48,472 bases of DNA from the IMG/VR virus record IMGVR_UViG_3300015263_000384, positions 1 through 48,472 of that record; one strand, given 5' to 3'. Positions 23,182 to 30,413 of the stretch are shown here, piece by piece. A model generated the notes under the pieces. It was given only the letters and a program-made list of their open reading frames with translations, did not search any database and had not been told where the DNA came from. The stretch comes from a virus. Made by a program: the position numbers and the translations under genes. Positions within the stretch are counted from its first letter, which is position 1. Every line of letters starts with the position of its first letter.

Positions 23182-25419
23182 ATGTCCTCCGAAGAAATCC
23201 AACGCCTAGAAGCAGAAGAGCGGGAGCTTGCAGAAAAGCTCGCCGCTATTCGTGCTACTAAAGCCAGAAAAATAGAAGAAGAAAGACTGGCGGCAGAGGC
23301 GGAGAGAAAGAGAAAAGAATTAGAGCAAGTTGTAGAGATCCAAGTAGAAAAGCTGACGCCGTATAACGTAGTGATTATCCGCACAGCTTTTATGCGTAGT
23401 GATCTCCTTGCTATTCTACGTGCTACTCCCGGTCGGCATTATAATCACGTTGGATCGACGAATGATATTCAACTGAAAGAGTGGGAAAAATTTGTTCGAT
23501 CCGCTAGTGCATTGCCAAAGGTTGAGTTTCAGTATCTCACAGGAGTTGAGGAGCAAATAGAACGTGCTCTGAAACTTCCTGCATGGTCAGTTTCTATCGA
23601 CCACACATTCGACCACAATCCCTTCCGAATTGATCGCTATTGGAGAGCAGAGCGGTATATTGCTTTTCATAGAATCCCTGGGTATAAGGATTACAATAAG
23701 GGTTTAGAATCCTACACTGTAATTCCTAGACACGAGGGATGGCGGATTATCAAGCTCTTTGCTGAATATCCCAACGAAGTTGTTGAGTATTCAGAAGAAG
23801 CACAAGCAGAGCTTGAGAAGCAGATCAATGTGCGTGAGGCTCTAAATGAGATAGCGCAGAAAGAAGATTCGCTCGATCCAAGGATTATGGCTCTCACGCG
23901 GCTCGTGGAAAAAGATGGAGAAACGAAGCCGTGGTGCGAGCATATGTATCCGTATCAACGAGTTGGGATTGAATTTGGTCTAGAATCCCTAGAGCTTAAT
24001 GGTGGAATGCTCAACGGGGATGTCACGGGATTAGGAAAGACTTGGGAAGCTCTAGCAATCTCCGAAATCTTCCGTAGGGAAGAAAAGGTAACGCAAACTC
24101 TTATCGTTGTAAAACCCGCGAACCTAGATAACTGGATTCGTGAAATCGAGAGATTGACTGGAGAATTTCCTGTAGTCTGCCGTACTGGAAATCCTGCTGG
24201 CGAAGTGCTCAAGGGAATCGTTGTAGATAGAAAGCCTTATGTATTGATTTCACATGATACAATGGCACTCTACATGGAGAAGCCGACCGGAGAGATTGAC
24301 GTTCTCACGAACAAGCCAAAGGTTGATAAGATCTTTACTTGGCGTGTGATTTTCGAGATCAATCTTCCAGATATGCTTATTATTGACGAAGCGCATAAGA
24401 TCAAGAATTCAGGAACATATCGCTTCCAATCAATAAAGCCATTGTCGAATATTAAGTACGTCTATCCAATGACAGCTACTCCGGTAATCAATCGTACTGG
24501 AGAATATTGGGCAATCCTACATATGTGTGCGCCAAGAATTTTCCACTCACAAGAGAAATTCTTGACGACGTACACAAACAACGGACAGCCCAAGAATTCT
24601 GAGCAGCTACAGGAAATGCTGCGGCCGATCTTTTTCAGAAGGCTTAAGAAAGATGTCTTCAAGGATCTGCCTCCCGTTAATAGGATCCCAGAATTCCGCC
24701 CGTTGAGTGAGAAGAATCAAAGAAGATACAAGAAGATTCTCGATGGTATTTATGAGAGTCTTGCTACATTCGATCCCCACGGTCGGGGTGGCGAGGAAAT
24801 GGCAATTATGTCTATCCTCGCACAGATCACGAGACTAAAGCAAGTTTGCGCGGCGGATATGGTAGAACATACCGCAGAACTTGCGACTTCTCTTGCGGAT
24901 GAAAACCCTGAAAGTGGGAAGATCCTGATTTTCTCTCACTTTAAGGGAAGTGCATTAAAGATTGCACGTATGCTTGGACAAGAAGCTGTTTGTACAGTAA
25001 AGCACACGGAAGCAGGATTTACTTCTCTCACGGCTCCACAGAGGGATAGAGTATTTGAAGAAGCAAGGCATAATAAGAACATTCGTTTCATCGTCACGAC
25101 CGAAGCCGCTTGTGAAGGACATAATCTTGAGTTTTGCGATTACGTAATCTTCAATGATTATTGGTGGACGCCAGCCGGACACGAGCAAGCGGAGGGAAGG
25201 GCATACGGCAGAGCTTCTAATCCGCATCCCATCGACGCTATTTATATGACAACGATGGTTCCTATTGTAGAGTGGATTCGCAATTTGCTCTTTGCAAAGA
25301 TGAAGATTATTGACGAAGCCGTAGAGGGAGTGGAAGCCTCACGGATTTCTGCAAATGGATTTGCTAAGGAGCTTATTGAAATGATGAGGGCATCCCAAAG
25401 AAAAGGAGAAGCGGCATGA
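23182..25419 (+). CDS. SNF2-family (superfamily 2) DNA helicase / translocase
   Basis: Encodes 745 residues. An N-terminal charged coiled coil (about residues 5-50) is followed by a domain of about 200 residues and then the ATPase core. Motifs are I GDVTGLGKT (279-287), II DEAHKIKNSG, III MTATPVINR, a second RecA lobe with ILIFSHFKGSALKIARML, FIVTTEAACEGHNLEFCDYVI, and motif VI QAEGRAYGRAS. The layout YQRVGIEFGL before motif I is typical of SMARCAL1/HARP-like and phage SNF2 proteins. It probably remodels DNA or forks during replication or repair. It overlaps the next small gene by four bases. Confidence 0.85.
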   Translation: MSSEEIQRLEAEERELAEKLAAIRATKARKIEEERLAAEAERKRKELEQVVEIQVEKLTPYNVVIIRTAFMRSDLLAILRATPGRHYNHVGSTNDIQLKEWEKFVRSASALPKVEFQYLTGVEEQIERALKLPAWSVSIDHTFDHNPFRIDRYWRAERYIAFHRIPGYKDYNKGLESYTVIPRHEGWRIIKLFAEYPNEVVEYSEEAQAELEKQINVREALNEIAQKEDSLDPRIMALTRLVEKDGETKPWCEHMYPYQRVGIEFGLESLELNGGMLNGDVTGLGKTWEALAISEIFRREEKVTQTLIVVKPANLDNWIREIERLTGEFPVVCRTGNPAGEVLKGIVVDRKPYVLISHDTMALYMEKPTGEIDVLTNKPKVDKIFTWRVIFEINLPDMLIIDEAHKIKNSGTYRFQSIKPLSNIKYVYPMTATPVINRTGEYWAILHMCAPRIFHSQEKFLTTYTNNGQPKNSEQLQEMLRPIFFRRLKKDVFKDLPPVNRIPEFRPLSEKNQRRYKKILDGIYESLATFDPHGRGGEEMAIMSILAQITRLKQVCAADMVEHTAELATSLADENPESGKILIFSHFKGSALKIARMLGQEAVCTVKHTEAGFTSLTAPQRDRVFEEARHNKNIRFIVTTEAACEGHNLEFCDYVIFNDYWWTPAGHEQAEGRAYGRASNPHPIDAIYMTTMVPIVEWIRNLLFAKMKIIDEAVEGVEASRISANGFAKELIEMMRASQRKGEAA

Positions 25420-25589
25420 GCGCCATAGACATCATCCAAAATTGTTTCTTGCTAATGGTAATAATTGCATTATATGCATCTTTCACTTCTTTTAGCACAA
25501 ATAAACACGCAAAAGAGGTAACGAAAATACTTAAAGATCTTTTTGATTTCCTAGAAAATGAATGTGATAGAATGGGGAGTAAGAAATAA
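25416..25589 (+). CDS. Small single-pass membrane protein
   Basis: Encodes 57 residues. An N-terminal membrane segment (CFLLMVIIALYASFTSF) is followed by a charged helical tail (HAKEVTKILKDLFDFLE). It starts within the end of the helicase gene (ATGA), and its stop overlaps the next start (TAATG), so the three genes are coupled. Likely an early membrane-bound effector; not recognised. Confidence 0.6.
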   Translation: MSAIDIIQNCFLLMVIIALYASFTSFSTNKHAKEVTKILKDLFDFLENECDRMGSKK

Positions 25590-26044
25590 TGCAAACATTC
25601 CTCCCCTACGCAGACTTTGCTAAATCCGCCGCGTGCTTGGATAACAAGCGTCTCGGAAAGCAGAGAGTCGAAGCGTATCAGATTCTAAAGACACTCAAGA
25701 AGATCCGACTCGCCGGGCATAATCCGTATAAACTACGAGAAATTGGCTGGCGTAATCATCCTGCCGTGAATATGTGGAAGCATCACGACGGACATTTAAT
25801 CCTGTACGCATCTACAATCTGCGAAGAATGGATGAGCCGAGGCTACGAGGATGGAATCAATGAGAGACTCAAGCTATTTGTTATGGAATTACCTCAAGAG
25901 CTTTTTGTCCCTGCTCCTTGGTTTGGTAATGCGGAGTTTCACCGTTCGCATCAAAGCAATCTAGTCAGGAAGAATCCTGAGCATTATCGAAAGTTCTTTC
26001 CTGACGTTCCTGCGGATCTTCCTTATGTTTGGCCGGTGATCTAA
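25589..26044 (+). CDS. Pyrimidine-dimer glycosylase-like protein (MSMEG_6728 / Pyr_excise-related)
   Basis: Encodes 151 residues. The start MQTFLPYADFAKSAACLDNK, then LGKQRVEAYQIL, the middle GWRNHPAVNMWKHHDGHL, and the end HRSHQSNLVRKNPEHYRKFF follow the pattern I associate with the MSMEG_6728 family, which is linked to T4 endonuclease V (DNA glycosylase/AP lyase for UV dimers). In DenV the N-terminal Thr2 is catalytic; here Gln is second and Thr third, so activity is uncertain. It is placed among replication and repair genes. A DNA-repair role is inferred. Confidence 0.65.
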   Translation: MQTFLPYADFAKSAACLDNKRLGKQRVEAYQILKTLKKIRLAGHNPYKLREIGWRNHPAVNMWKHHDGHLILYASTICEEWMSRGYEDGINERLKLFVMELPQELFVPAPWFGNAEFHRSHQSNLVRKNPEHYRKFFPDVPADLPYVWPVI

Positions 26045-26058
26045 AAAGGGGAATGAAA

Positions 26059-26268
26059 ATGAAAATGCCTTGGACTAAGTTAATTGAATCTAACAAGGAA
26101 TATATTCAAGCACAAAAGGATTTGATTGAATCCGATGCAAAAGTTATTGCTGCACAAGAAACGTTGATTCAAACGTACGATCACATGGTTAAGCTTTTAG
26201 AACAAACACTTAGATTAAGGGAAGAACAAGTTAATTTGCTTAAAGTTAAGCTAGAGTTAAATGCCTAA
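26059..26268 (+). CDS. Coiled-coil protein of unknown function
   Basis: Encodes 69 residues. Of three closely spaced ATG codons (26053, 26059, 26065), the second has the best spacing (seven bases) from AAGGGG. Almost the whole protein is a heptad-like helix (IESNKEYIQAQKDLIESD, MVKLLEQTLRLREEQVNLL). It overlaps the HNH gene by eight bases. It may be a dimerisation partner or an unrelated small effector. Confidence 0.6.
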   Translation: MKMPWTKLIESNKEYIQAQKDLIESDAKVIAAQETLIQTYDHMVKLLEQTLRLREEQVNLLKVKLELNA

Positions 26269-26665
26269 ATACGTGCCTCTCTTCAGCAAAGTCACAGTAA
26301 CGCGAAAGTGTCTCGCGTGTGGCTCGGAGAAGAATATTGAGAGGCACCATTTGGCAAGAGAAAAACTCTTTGTCGTCATTCATACAAAGACACCTTTAAG
26401 CAAGACAAGATGGTACAAGAAGTTAGTTGCACGTTATGCAATGTTTAACGATTTCGATGTTAGGCATCTTTGTAATTCTTGCCACAAGAGAATTCACAGA
26501 CACCTAAATGGTGTTCTAAAGAAGTGGAACAAATCTAGAGAGTGGCCTCCAAAGAACATTGCATACTACACGGCTGTTGAGTGCGATGAGTTAATGAAGG
26601 TTTTCAAAGAAGCATCGTTAAGGTGGATTGAGAAGGAAGCCAAAAAGAAAAGGAGGAAGTCTTGA
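26261..26665 (+). CDS. HNH-endonuclease-like zinc protein
   Basis: Encodes 134 residues. CLACGSEKNIERHHL supplies a Cys pair and the His pair of an HNH core. DVRHLCNSCHKRIHRH supplies the second Cys pair and the downstream His. A 45-residue insert separates the two, and the C-terminus is basic (EKEAKKKRRKS). The layout fits the His-Me finger nucleases. It could act as a homing nuclease, in DNA processing, or on host DNA. It overlaps the coiled-coil gene upstream and the tiny membrane gene downstream. Confidence 0.65.
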   Translation: MPKYVPLFSKVTVTRKCLACGSEKNIERHHLAREKLFVVIHTKTPLSKTRWYKKLVARYAMFNDFDVRHLCNSCHKRIHRHLNGVLKKWNKSREWPPKNIAYYTAVECDELMKVFKEASLRWIEKEAKKKRRKS

Positions 26666-26769
26666 CAATCGACGACGTAATTACAATCGCGTGGGTGGTT
26701 CTAGTTGGAAGTGCCTCGTGTTACTACTTTATCCAAGTAGTCTTTCCAAGAAAAAAGGGAGGAAAGTAA
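26662..26769 (+). CDS. 35-residue membrane protein, TTG start
   Basis: Encodes 35 residues starting at TTG 26662, with AGGAGG nicely placed upstream. There is one membrane span (VITIAWVVLVGSASCYYFI), then a basic tail VFPRKKGGK, so the tail would lie in the cytoplasm. The start overlaps the stop of the HNH gene by four bases. Function unknown. Confidence 0.5.
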   Translation: MTIDDVITIAWVVLVGSASCYYFIQVVFPRKKGGK

Positions 26770-26825
26770 TCATAGTTAGCTCTGACTCGCAAGAAGTTCA
26801 AGCTTTTCTAAGGTAGGATAAAGAT

Positions 26826-27077
26826 ATGAGTGGAACAAAGAGAAAGCCCGTGCATCTTGCTAATCCTAGAGGAGTAGCTTACTGCGGACAGAGGGGAAGT
26901 AAAATAAGAATCATCCGAAGTGATGAAGGAGTTACTTGTACAAGTTGCATGAGGGCTTATACGTATAGCATAGAACAAAAAGCAAAAGACTTAGCACTCT
27001 TAAAAGAATACGAAGATGAAATGAATCAACTTGAGCAAGAATGGCTTGAAAGGAGGAATCATGCACAGGGTGTTTAA
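26826..27077 (+). CDS. Small possible zinc-binding protein
   Basis: Encodes 83 residues. VAYCGQRG and VTCTSCMRAY provide three or four Cys residues that could form a partial zinc knuckle. The C-terminal half is a charged helix (LALLKEYEDEMNQLEQEW). It overlaps the next gene by 17 bases. No family recognised. Confidence 0.55.
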   Translation: MSGTKRKPVHLANPRGVAYCGQRGSKIRIIRSDEGVTCTSCMRAYTYSIEQKAKDLALLKEYEDEMNQLEQEWLERRNHAQGV

Positions 27078-27333
27078 GTATCAAGTTGAAGCACTGCCTA
27101 CAGCACAAACTTTGAATGTCCCTATAGGAACTAAATTTATTCACTTAGCTTTAGATCCAAGTGGTGCTCTTTGTGTTTGGGCAATTGTTGAAGAAGATGC
27201 CCCTTTAATGGATGTTGTTGTTTTTATAGTTGGAACAGGGAACAAAATTCCTGAAAATACTGTTCATGTTGCATCTTGCATTGATCAATTTTGGGTATGG
27301 CATTTGTTCTGTGATCGTACTTTAGCAAAGTAA
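27061..27333 (+). CDS. DUF7352-like small protein
   Basis: Encodes 90 residues from ATG 27061 with AGGAGG upstream; the upstream in-frame ATG lies in the preceding gene. The pattern VFKYQVEA, VPIGTKFIHLALDPSGALCVWAIV, VFIVGTGNKIP and FVWHLF-type ending (FWVWHLFCDRT) resembles a widespread small phage/bacterial family that I recall as DUF7352. Function is unknown for the family. It is followed by the tRNA-Leu leader. Confidence 0.6.
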   Translation: MHRVFKYQVEALPTAQTLNVPIGTKFIHLALDPSGALCVWAIVEEDAPLMDVVVFIVGTGNKIPENTVHVASCIDQFWVWHLFCDRTLAK

Positions 27334-27341
27334 ATGCAACA

Positions 27342-27463
27342 TTCCCTACTCCCTCTAGCCTTAATTGGCCTAAGTCGGTGTGAGAATTGTGAAGGAAACT
27401 TCCTTTTCGTGGGTTAACTCCTTTCCCCATAGGACACAATACCTAAAGGACGGGAGTAGGGAA
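27342..27463 (+). ncRNA. Long stem-loop leader 5' of tRNA-Leu
   Basis: TTCCCTACTCCC (27342-27353) is exactly complementary to GGGAGTAGGGAA (27452-27463). The right arm ends three bases before the tRNA. The 98-base interior can form further hairpins, for example AAGGAAACTTCC at about 27391-27402. The C/T-rich left arm, G/A-rich right arm and tight tRNA junction copy the tRNA-His leader without sequence identity. No protein frame occupies it. Confidence 0.55.
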
Positions 27464-27466
27464 ATC

Positions 27467-27550
27467 GCCAGAGTGGTGGAATCGGCAGACACTAGAGACT
27501 TAAAATCTCTTGAGCTAACGCTCGTCCGGGTTCGAGTCCCGGCTCTGGCA
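27467..27550 (+). tRNA. tRNA-Leu (TAA anticodon)
   Basis: Acceptor GCCAGAG/CTCTGGC is perfect. The anticodon stem AGAGA/TCTCT surrounds CTTAAAA with anticodon TAA at 27501-27503. A long variable arm (GAGCTAACGCTC) marks a class II tRNA. The T arm is CCGGG-TTCGAGT-CCCGG. CCA is not encoded. It would decode UUA/UUG, common codons in this AT-leaning genome. Confidence 0.95.
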
Positions 27551-27575
27551 TATTCTATAAAAGGAAAAAGTCTAA

Positions 27576-28061
27576 ATGAGCAAATTCGGGCCACGCGTAC
27601 CATATATGGACGCAATGGTTTGTGCTATGTGGGCAGGTAATACAATTAGGGATCTTACAGTCCACGCTTCTGTAGTAGGATCATTAAGACGTAAGCAAGA
27701 AACAATAGGGGACATTGATTTACTAGTCCAACCGACCGAACCCTACCCACGAATCATCGAAGAAATCAAGCGACGCATCTTAACAAAAGCAGAGTGGTAT
27801 AGAGGAGGCCAAAGGATTCTTTCCTTCTCTAATGTATTGGACACAGGAATCCCAATGCAGATTTTCTTAGCTTACCCTCCTAAAAATTACTATGCTCTAC
27901 TCGCCCTCCGTACCGGACCAGCAGAAGATTCTTTAAGACTCCGTGCAGCATTAGAAGCAAGAGGTTTTCCTAGACCTCATTCTGAAATTGCAGTAAGAAG
28001 TGAGCAGGAATTGTATGAGTTAGCTGGACTTCCCTGGATTGAACCTACAGAAAGGAGTTAA
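27576..28061 (+). CDS. PolX-type nucleotidyltransferase domain, probably missing one catalytic Asp
   Basis: Encodes 161 residues. GSLRRKQETIGDIDLLV (residues 35-51) is the DNA polymerase beta-like signature, with two of the three metal-binding Asp (46, 48). NYYALLALRTG and SLRLRAALEARGF match the palm/thumb region. ELAGLPWIEPTER matches the C-terminal element L-x-Y-x-x-P-x-x-R. The third Asp expected in the strand after GIP is replaced by Gln (GIPMQIFLA, Gln95). The length is far below a full PolX enzyme. It may be a repair enzyme fragment, a regulated transferase, or inactive. Confidence 0.7.
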   Translation: MSKFGPRVPYMDAMVCAMWAGNTIRDLTVHASVVGSLRRKQETIGDIDLLVQPTEPYPRIIEEIKRRILTKAEWYRGGQRILSFSNVLDTGIPMQIFLAYPPKNYYALLALRTGPAEDSLRLRAALEARGFPRPHSEIAVRSEQELYELAGLPWIEPTERS

Positions 28062-28065
28062 AAAG

Positions 28066-28278
28066 GTGCATTCCTACCAAAAAGGAAGCTTCGTCGCACA
28101 TTTCAATTCTGATTTTTCTGGTGATGTAATTCTTCGTAAAGACTTTGGGGAGGAAATAAGTATTCCAGGACAATTTCTATTAGAGCTTGTTGCGTATGGA
28201 TTTGTCTTACCTAATAAAATTGCAGCTCTTGAAGATATGGATGCTCATAGCCTTTTACTTCCCAACAAAAGGAGTTAA
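28066..28278 (+). CDS. Small protein of unknown function, GTG start
   Basis: Encodes 70 residues from GTG 28066, eight bases after AAAGGAG; the longer frame from 28039 would overlap the PolX-like gene. The N-terminal half is beta-rich (GSFVAHFNSDFSGDVILRKD), then a helical FLLELVAYGFVLPNKIAAL. Not recognised. Confidence 0.55.
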   Translation: MHSYQKGSFVAHFNSDFSGDVILRKDFGEEISIPGQFLLELVAYGFVLPNKIAALEDMDAHSLLLPNKRS

Positions 28279-28282
28279 AATC

Positions 28283-28522
28283 ATGGCCGGACTCGAAGAG
28301 TGGGATTGGGATGGTTATTATGTTCGCCCTTTCGATCTCGAAGGTGAGTTAGAAAACAGGTACGAGCGGGATAAAATTCTTGCGGAGCTTGATATGAAAA
28401 ATCCTGATTTCTTTGATGATTTTGAAGATGAAGATGAGTTTGATCTTATTGAAGAAGAATGGGATGAGGATGACGATGAAGAGGATGACGATGAGGATTG
28501 GGATGATGAGGATTGGGATTAA
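28283..28522 (+). CDS. Extremely acidic small protein
   Basis: Encodes 79 residues from ATG 28283 (AAAGGAG upstream). The first half is mixed (LEEWDWDGYYVRPFDLEGEL). The last 40 residues are almost all Asp, Glu and Trp (EEEWDEDDDEEDDDEDWDD). The predicted charge is strongly negative. Acidic phage proteins sometimes mimic DNA to block restriction or other DNA-binding enzymes. Here that is a hypothesis from charge alone. The stop is directly followed by the next start. Confidence 0.6.
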   Translation: MAGLEEWDWDGYYVRPFDLEGELENRYERDKILAELDMKNPDFFDDFEDEDEFDLIEEEWDEDDDEEDDDEDWDDEDWD

Positions 28523-28753
28523 ATGACCTGCGGCTACGTTCTTCTTTACTGGCCTACGCCAGAGAAATTAAAATTTCGCAAGTTAATGGGTGGTCCTTTG
28601 GGATGGTGGACATCCGACCCGACCCAAGCGAAACTCTGTAAGGATAGAGAAACTGCGAAGAGGGATCAGGCACATATCGCAAAAGTTTTACCTCCTGGAG
28701 TAGTTGAAAATACTAAGATCGCTCGCGTTGTCCTAGAAATTGAGGAGGACTAA
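28523..28753 (+). CDS. Small early protein of unknown function
   Basis: Encodes 76 residues. The ATG follows directly after the stop of the acidic gene (TAAATG), so it relies on coupled translation. It starts MTCGYVLLYWPTPEKLKF, has GGPLGWWTSDPTQAKL, and ends in a beta strand IARVVLEIEED. Unknown; a small alpha/beta fold. Confidence 0.55.
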   Translation: MTCGYVLLYWPTPEKLKFRKLMGGPLGWWTSDPTQAKLCKDRETAKRDQAHIAKVLPPGVVENTKIARVVLEIEED

Positions 28754-28757
28754 CAGA

Positions 28758-28955
28758 ATGAGACTTTACGCTGTAGCACATGGGGCTTTAGATCAAAGAA
28801 TGCTTACTGCTTCTTTTGTCGCTAATAAGTTAAGAGACAAATTGTATTTAATTGACAGCTACCTTGTTGGGCGTCTAGCAGATACATACAAAGAAGCAGG
28901 AGACTCTGACATGGCAAACCGTTTATACGATCTCGAAGAGCGGCTTATTCAATAA
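28758..28955 (+). CDS. Small helical protein of unknown function
   Basis: Encodes 65 residues from ATG 28758, preceded by GAGGAGG. It starts MRLYAVAHGALDQRML, then helices VANKLRDKLYLIDSYLV and MANRLYDLEERLIQ. Nothing characteristic is visible. It lies in the dense early block of short genes with individual ribosome sites. Confidence 0.55.
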   Translation: MRLYAVAHGALDQRMLTASFVANKLRDKLYLIDSYLVGRLADTYKEAGDSDMANRLYDLEERLIQ

Positions 28956-28966
28956 AGGAAAACAAA

Positions 28967-29149
28967 ATGGGTGAGATAGCTGAAATGATGATTGATGGTA
29001 CACTTTGCCAATTTTGTGGTGAATATTTAGAAGATGGTGCTCCAGGTTATCCACGTTCTTGTAAAAGATGTGAACGTGTTGAAAATAAACTAAAGGAGAA
29101 GCGACGTGATCGAGACAAATCGAGCAGCAATAACAAGAGACAACGGTAA
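28967..29149 (+). CDS. Zinc-ribbon protein
   Basis: Encodes 60 residues with AAAGGA upstream. LCQFCGEYL and SCKRCERVEN form a CxxC...CxxC zinc ribbon. The tail is very basic (KEKRRDRDKSSSNNKRQR), suitable for nucleic-acid contact. Its end overlaps the next gene by 44 bases. Possibly a small transcription or host-interaction factor. Confidence 0.6.
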   Translation: MGEIAEMMIDGTLCQFCGEYLEDGAPGYPRSCKRCERVENKLKEKRRDRDKSSSNNKRQR

Positions 29150-29474
29150 ACTAACGCTCTTAATTATGCTTGATGAAGTCTATGTGGAATTGATACAAGG
29201 CTTTCTACGCAACACTCAACGAAGAGACATCGCTAAGTATATCTTCGCGTCGCTCTTTGAACAATCAGACATCTGTGGAGAAAGTGGTGTTCATAGGAAT
29301 ATAGAAGAAATCAAAGTAGGGGACAAAAGAGAAATCCACGGACGTTCTGCATATCCAATTTCGGCCTCTCTAAACATAACATACAATGACTACAGCAGGT
29401 TACGACGGACCAGAGCAAGACTCAACAAAGAATCACCCTTCCCCGACTTCGTGTTTGTGGGAGGTGGTGAATAA
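29106..29474 (+). CDS. Early protein of unknown function, GTG start
   Basis: Encodes 122 residues from GTG 29106, seven bases after AAAGGAG. N-terminal helix (LTLLIMLDEVYVELIQGF), then RRDIAKYIFASLFEQSD and a beta part SAYPISASLNITYND. It overlaps both neighbours (44 and 89 bases). Not recognised. Confidence 0.55.
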   Translation: MIETNRAAITRDNGKLTLLIMLDEVYVELIQGFLRNTQRRDIAKYIFASLFEQSDICGESGVHRNIEEIKVGDKREIHGRSAYPISASLNITYNDYSRLRRTRARLNKESPFPDFVFVGGGE

Positions 29475-29634
29475 TCCTGATGTACAAGGTACAGAAGGTT
29501 ATGTTTATGTAAGGGTCGAGATCAACGGTGAATCCATTGGGATGCTAAGACTTCCTAATAACGATTACGTCAGATTTGTAAGGGAGAGGTTGAATTATGA
29601 CCCCAAATCACAACCCCACACTGAACCCTGGTAA
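29386..29634 (+). CDS. Small early protein, start uncertain
   Basis: The open frame codes for up to 82 residues from ATG 29386, but that ATG has no ribosome site and overlaps the preceding gene by 89 bases. GTG codons at 29464/29467 after GGGAGG are an alternative, giving about 56 residues that contain the well-formed beta segment EGYVYVRVEINGESIGMLRL. The latter part (NDYVRFVRERLNYD) is helical. Unknown function. Confidence 0.45.
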   Translation: MTTAGYDGPEQDSTKNHPSPTSCLWEVVNNPDVQGTEGYVYVRVEINGESIGMLRLPNNDYVRFVRERLNYDPKSQPHTEPW

Positions 29635-29818
29635 TGATCGTTTTACTTACTGCCCTTTCACAAAGCACAAAGGAATCCGTTGGATCGAAGTAGTACAAGA
29701 TGATGTGCAGTATGTAGAATGGCTCTTAGATTCAGAAGACGCGGACGTAGATGATTCAATGCACGAGTTTCTAACGAATCTCCTAGAGGATTACTACAGT
29801 GGGAGTCTTGACATATGA
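29597..29818 (+). CDS. Small protein resembling the ExoX C-terminal / DUF3820-type domain
   Basis: Encodes 73 residues with GGGAGAGG upstream. TYCPFTKHKGIRWIEV and VQYVEWLLDSEDAD follow the PFGKHKG...YL-x-WL pattern of the small domain found at the C-terminus of exodeoxyribonuclease X-like proteins and in DUF3820 proteins. The domain is thought to assist nucleic-acid binding. It overlaps both neighbours slightly. No nuclease residues are present. Confidence 0.55.
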   Translation: MTPNHNPTLNPGNDRFTYCPFTKHKGIRWIEVVQDDVQYVEWLLDSEDADVDDSMHEFLTNLLEDYYSGSLDI

Positions 29819-30039
29819 AACAGGAAATCCTGATTACAATTGCTGCTCTTGCAGCTTGGCTTGAATCAATTTACAATAAGACAAACAACTTGATTGTATC
29901 TCCAAGGAGAAACGGAGACATTGCTCCATGTGTATTGTGTGGCGGAGTTATGTATCCAGATGTAAGGGGTGGCGACAATCTTGTTTGGTATAAGTGCGGA
30001 AGATGTAGGAAGTCTCAAGTTGGTGGGTTACCTGCATGA
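29815..30039 (+). CDS. Small zinc-ribbon protein
   Basis: Encodes 74 residues, starting in an ATGA overlap. The N-terminal helix LITIAALAAWLESIY is followed by a ribbon: PCVLCGGVMY and YKCGRCRKSQ (CxxC...CxxC). It ends with an overlap of the next gene. A nucleic-acid or protein-binding adaptor is likely, but no specific role can be assigned. Confidence 0.6.
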   Translation: MKQEILITIAALAAWLESIYNKTNNLIVSPRRNGDIAPCVLCGGVMYPDVRGGDNLVWYKCGRCRKSQVGGLPA

Positions 30040-30413
30040 CTGCTTCATTTGAAGAATACAACAAGAAGATGCTAAGTAGAATCGAGCACGTAGATTCTCT
30101 CCATCTTGATCCAGTAGAAAGGGCAGAGTTAGTGCAGGAGTTTCTCTTTAAAGCCCTTCGCCTTGATGGAGAAAGAGGTTCAGTTACGCATCCTCTCTTT
30201 TGGGATCTCTTGTGTTATGCTTCACAGTTGTTCAATGTTTATGCAATTCAAACACAAGATGGATCGTTGGACTTTGCAAAGCATTTGAATAGTTATCTTA
30301 TGAGTAGACATTACTCCGTGCCGGACGATCACTCTTGTCTCGGTCCAAGCAGAGAAGAACACAAGCAAATTTGGCTTGATCGAATTGAGTTAATCACAGA
30401 GGTAGAAAGTTAA
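30036..30413 (+). CDS. Early helical protein of unknown function
   Basis: Encodes 125 residues. It overlaps the zinc-ribbon gene by four bases. Mostly helical (FEEYNKKMLSRIEHVDSLH, ERAELVQEFLFKALRLD, HPLFWDLLCYASQLFNVY). The stop is immediately followed by the next ATG. Not recognised. Confidence 0.6.
   Translation: MTASFEEYNKKMLSRIEHVDSLHLDPVERAELVQEFLFKALRLDGERGSVTHPLFWDLLCYASQLFNVYAIQTQDGSLDFAKHLNSYLMSRHYSVPDDHSCLGPSREEHKQIWLDRIELITEVES

Noticed and set aside
26770-26818. Short frame IIVSSDSQEVQAFLR after the 35-residue gene
   Set aside because: It looks protein-like, but there is no ATG, GTG or TTG at its beginning.
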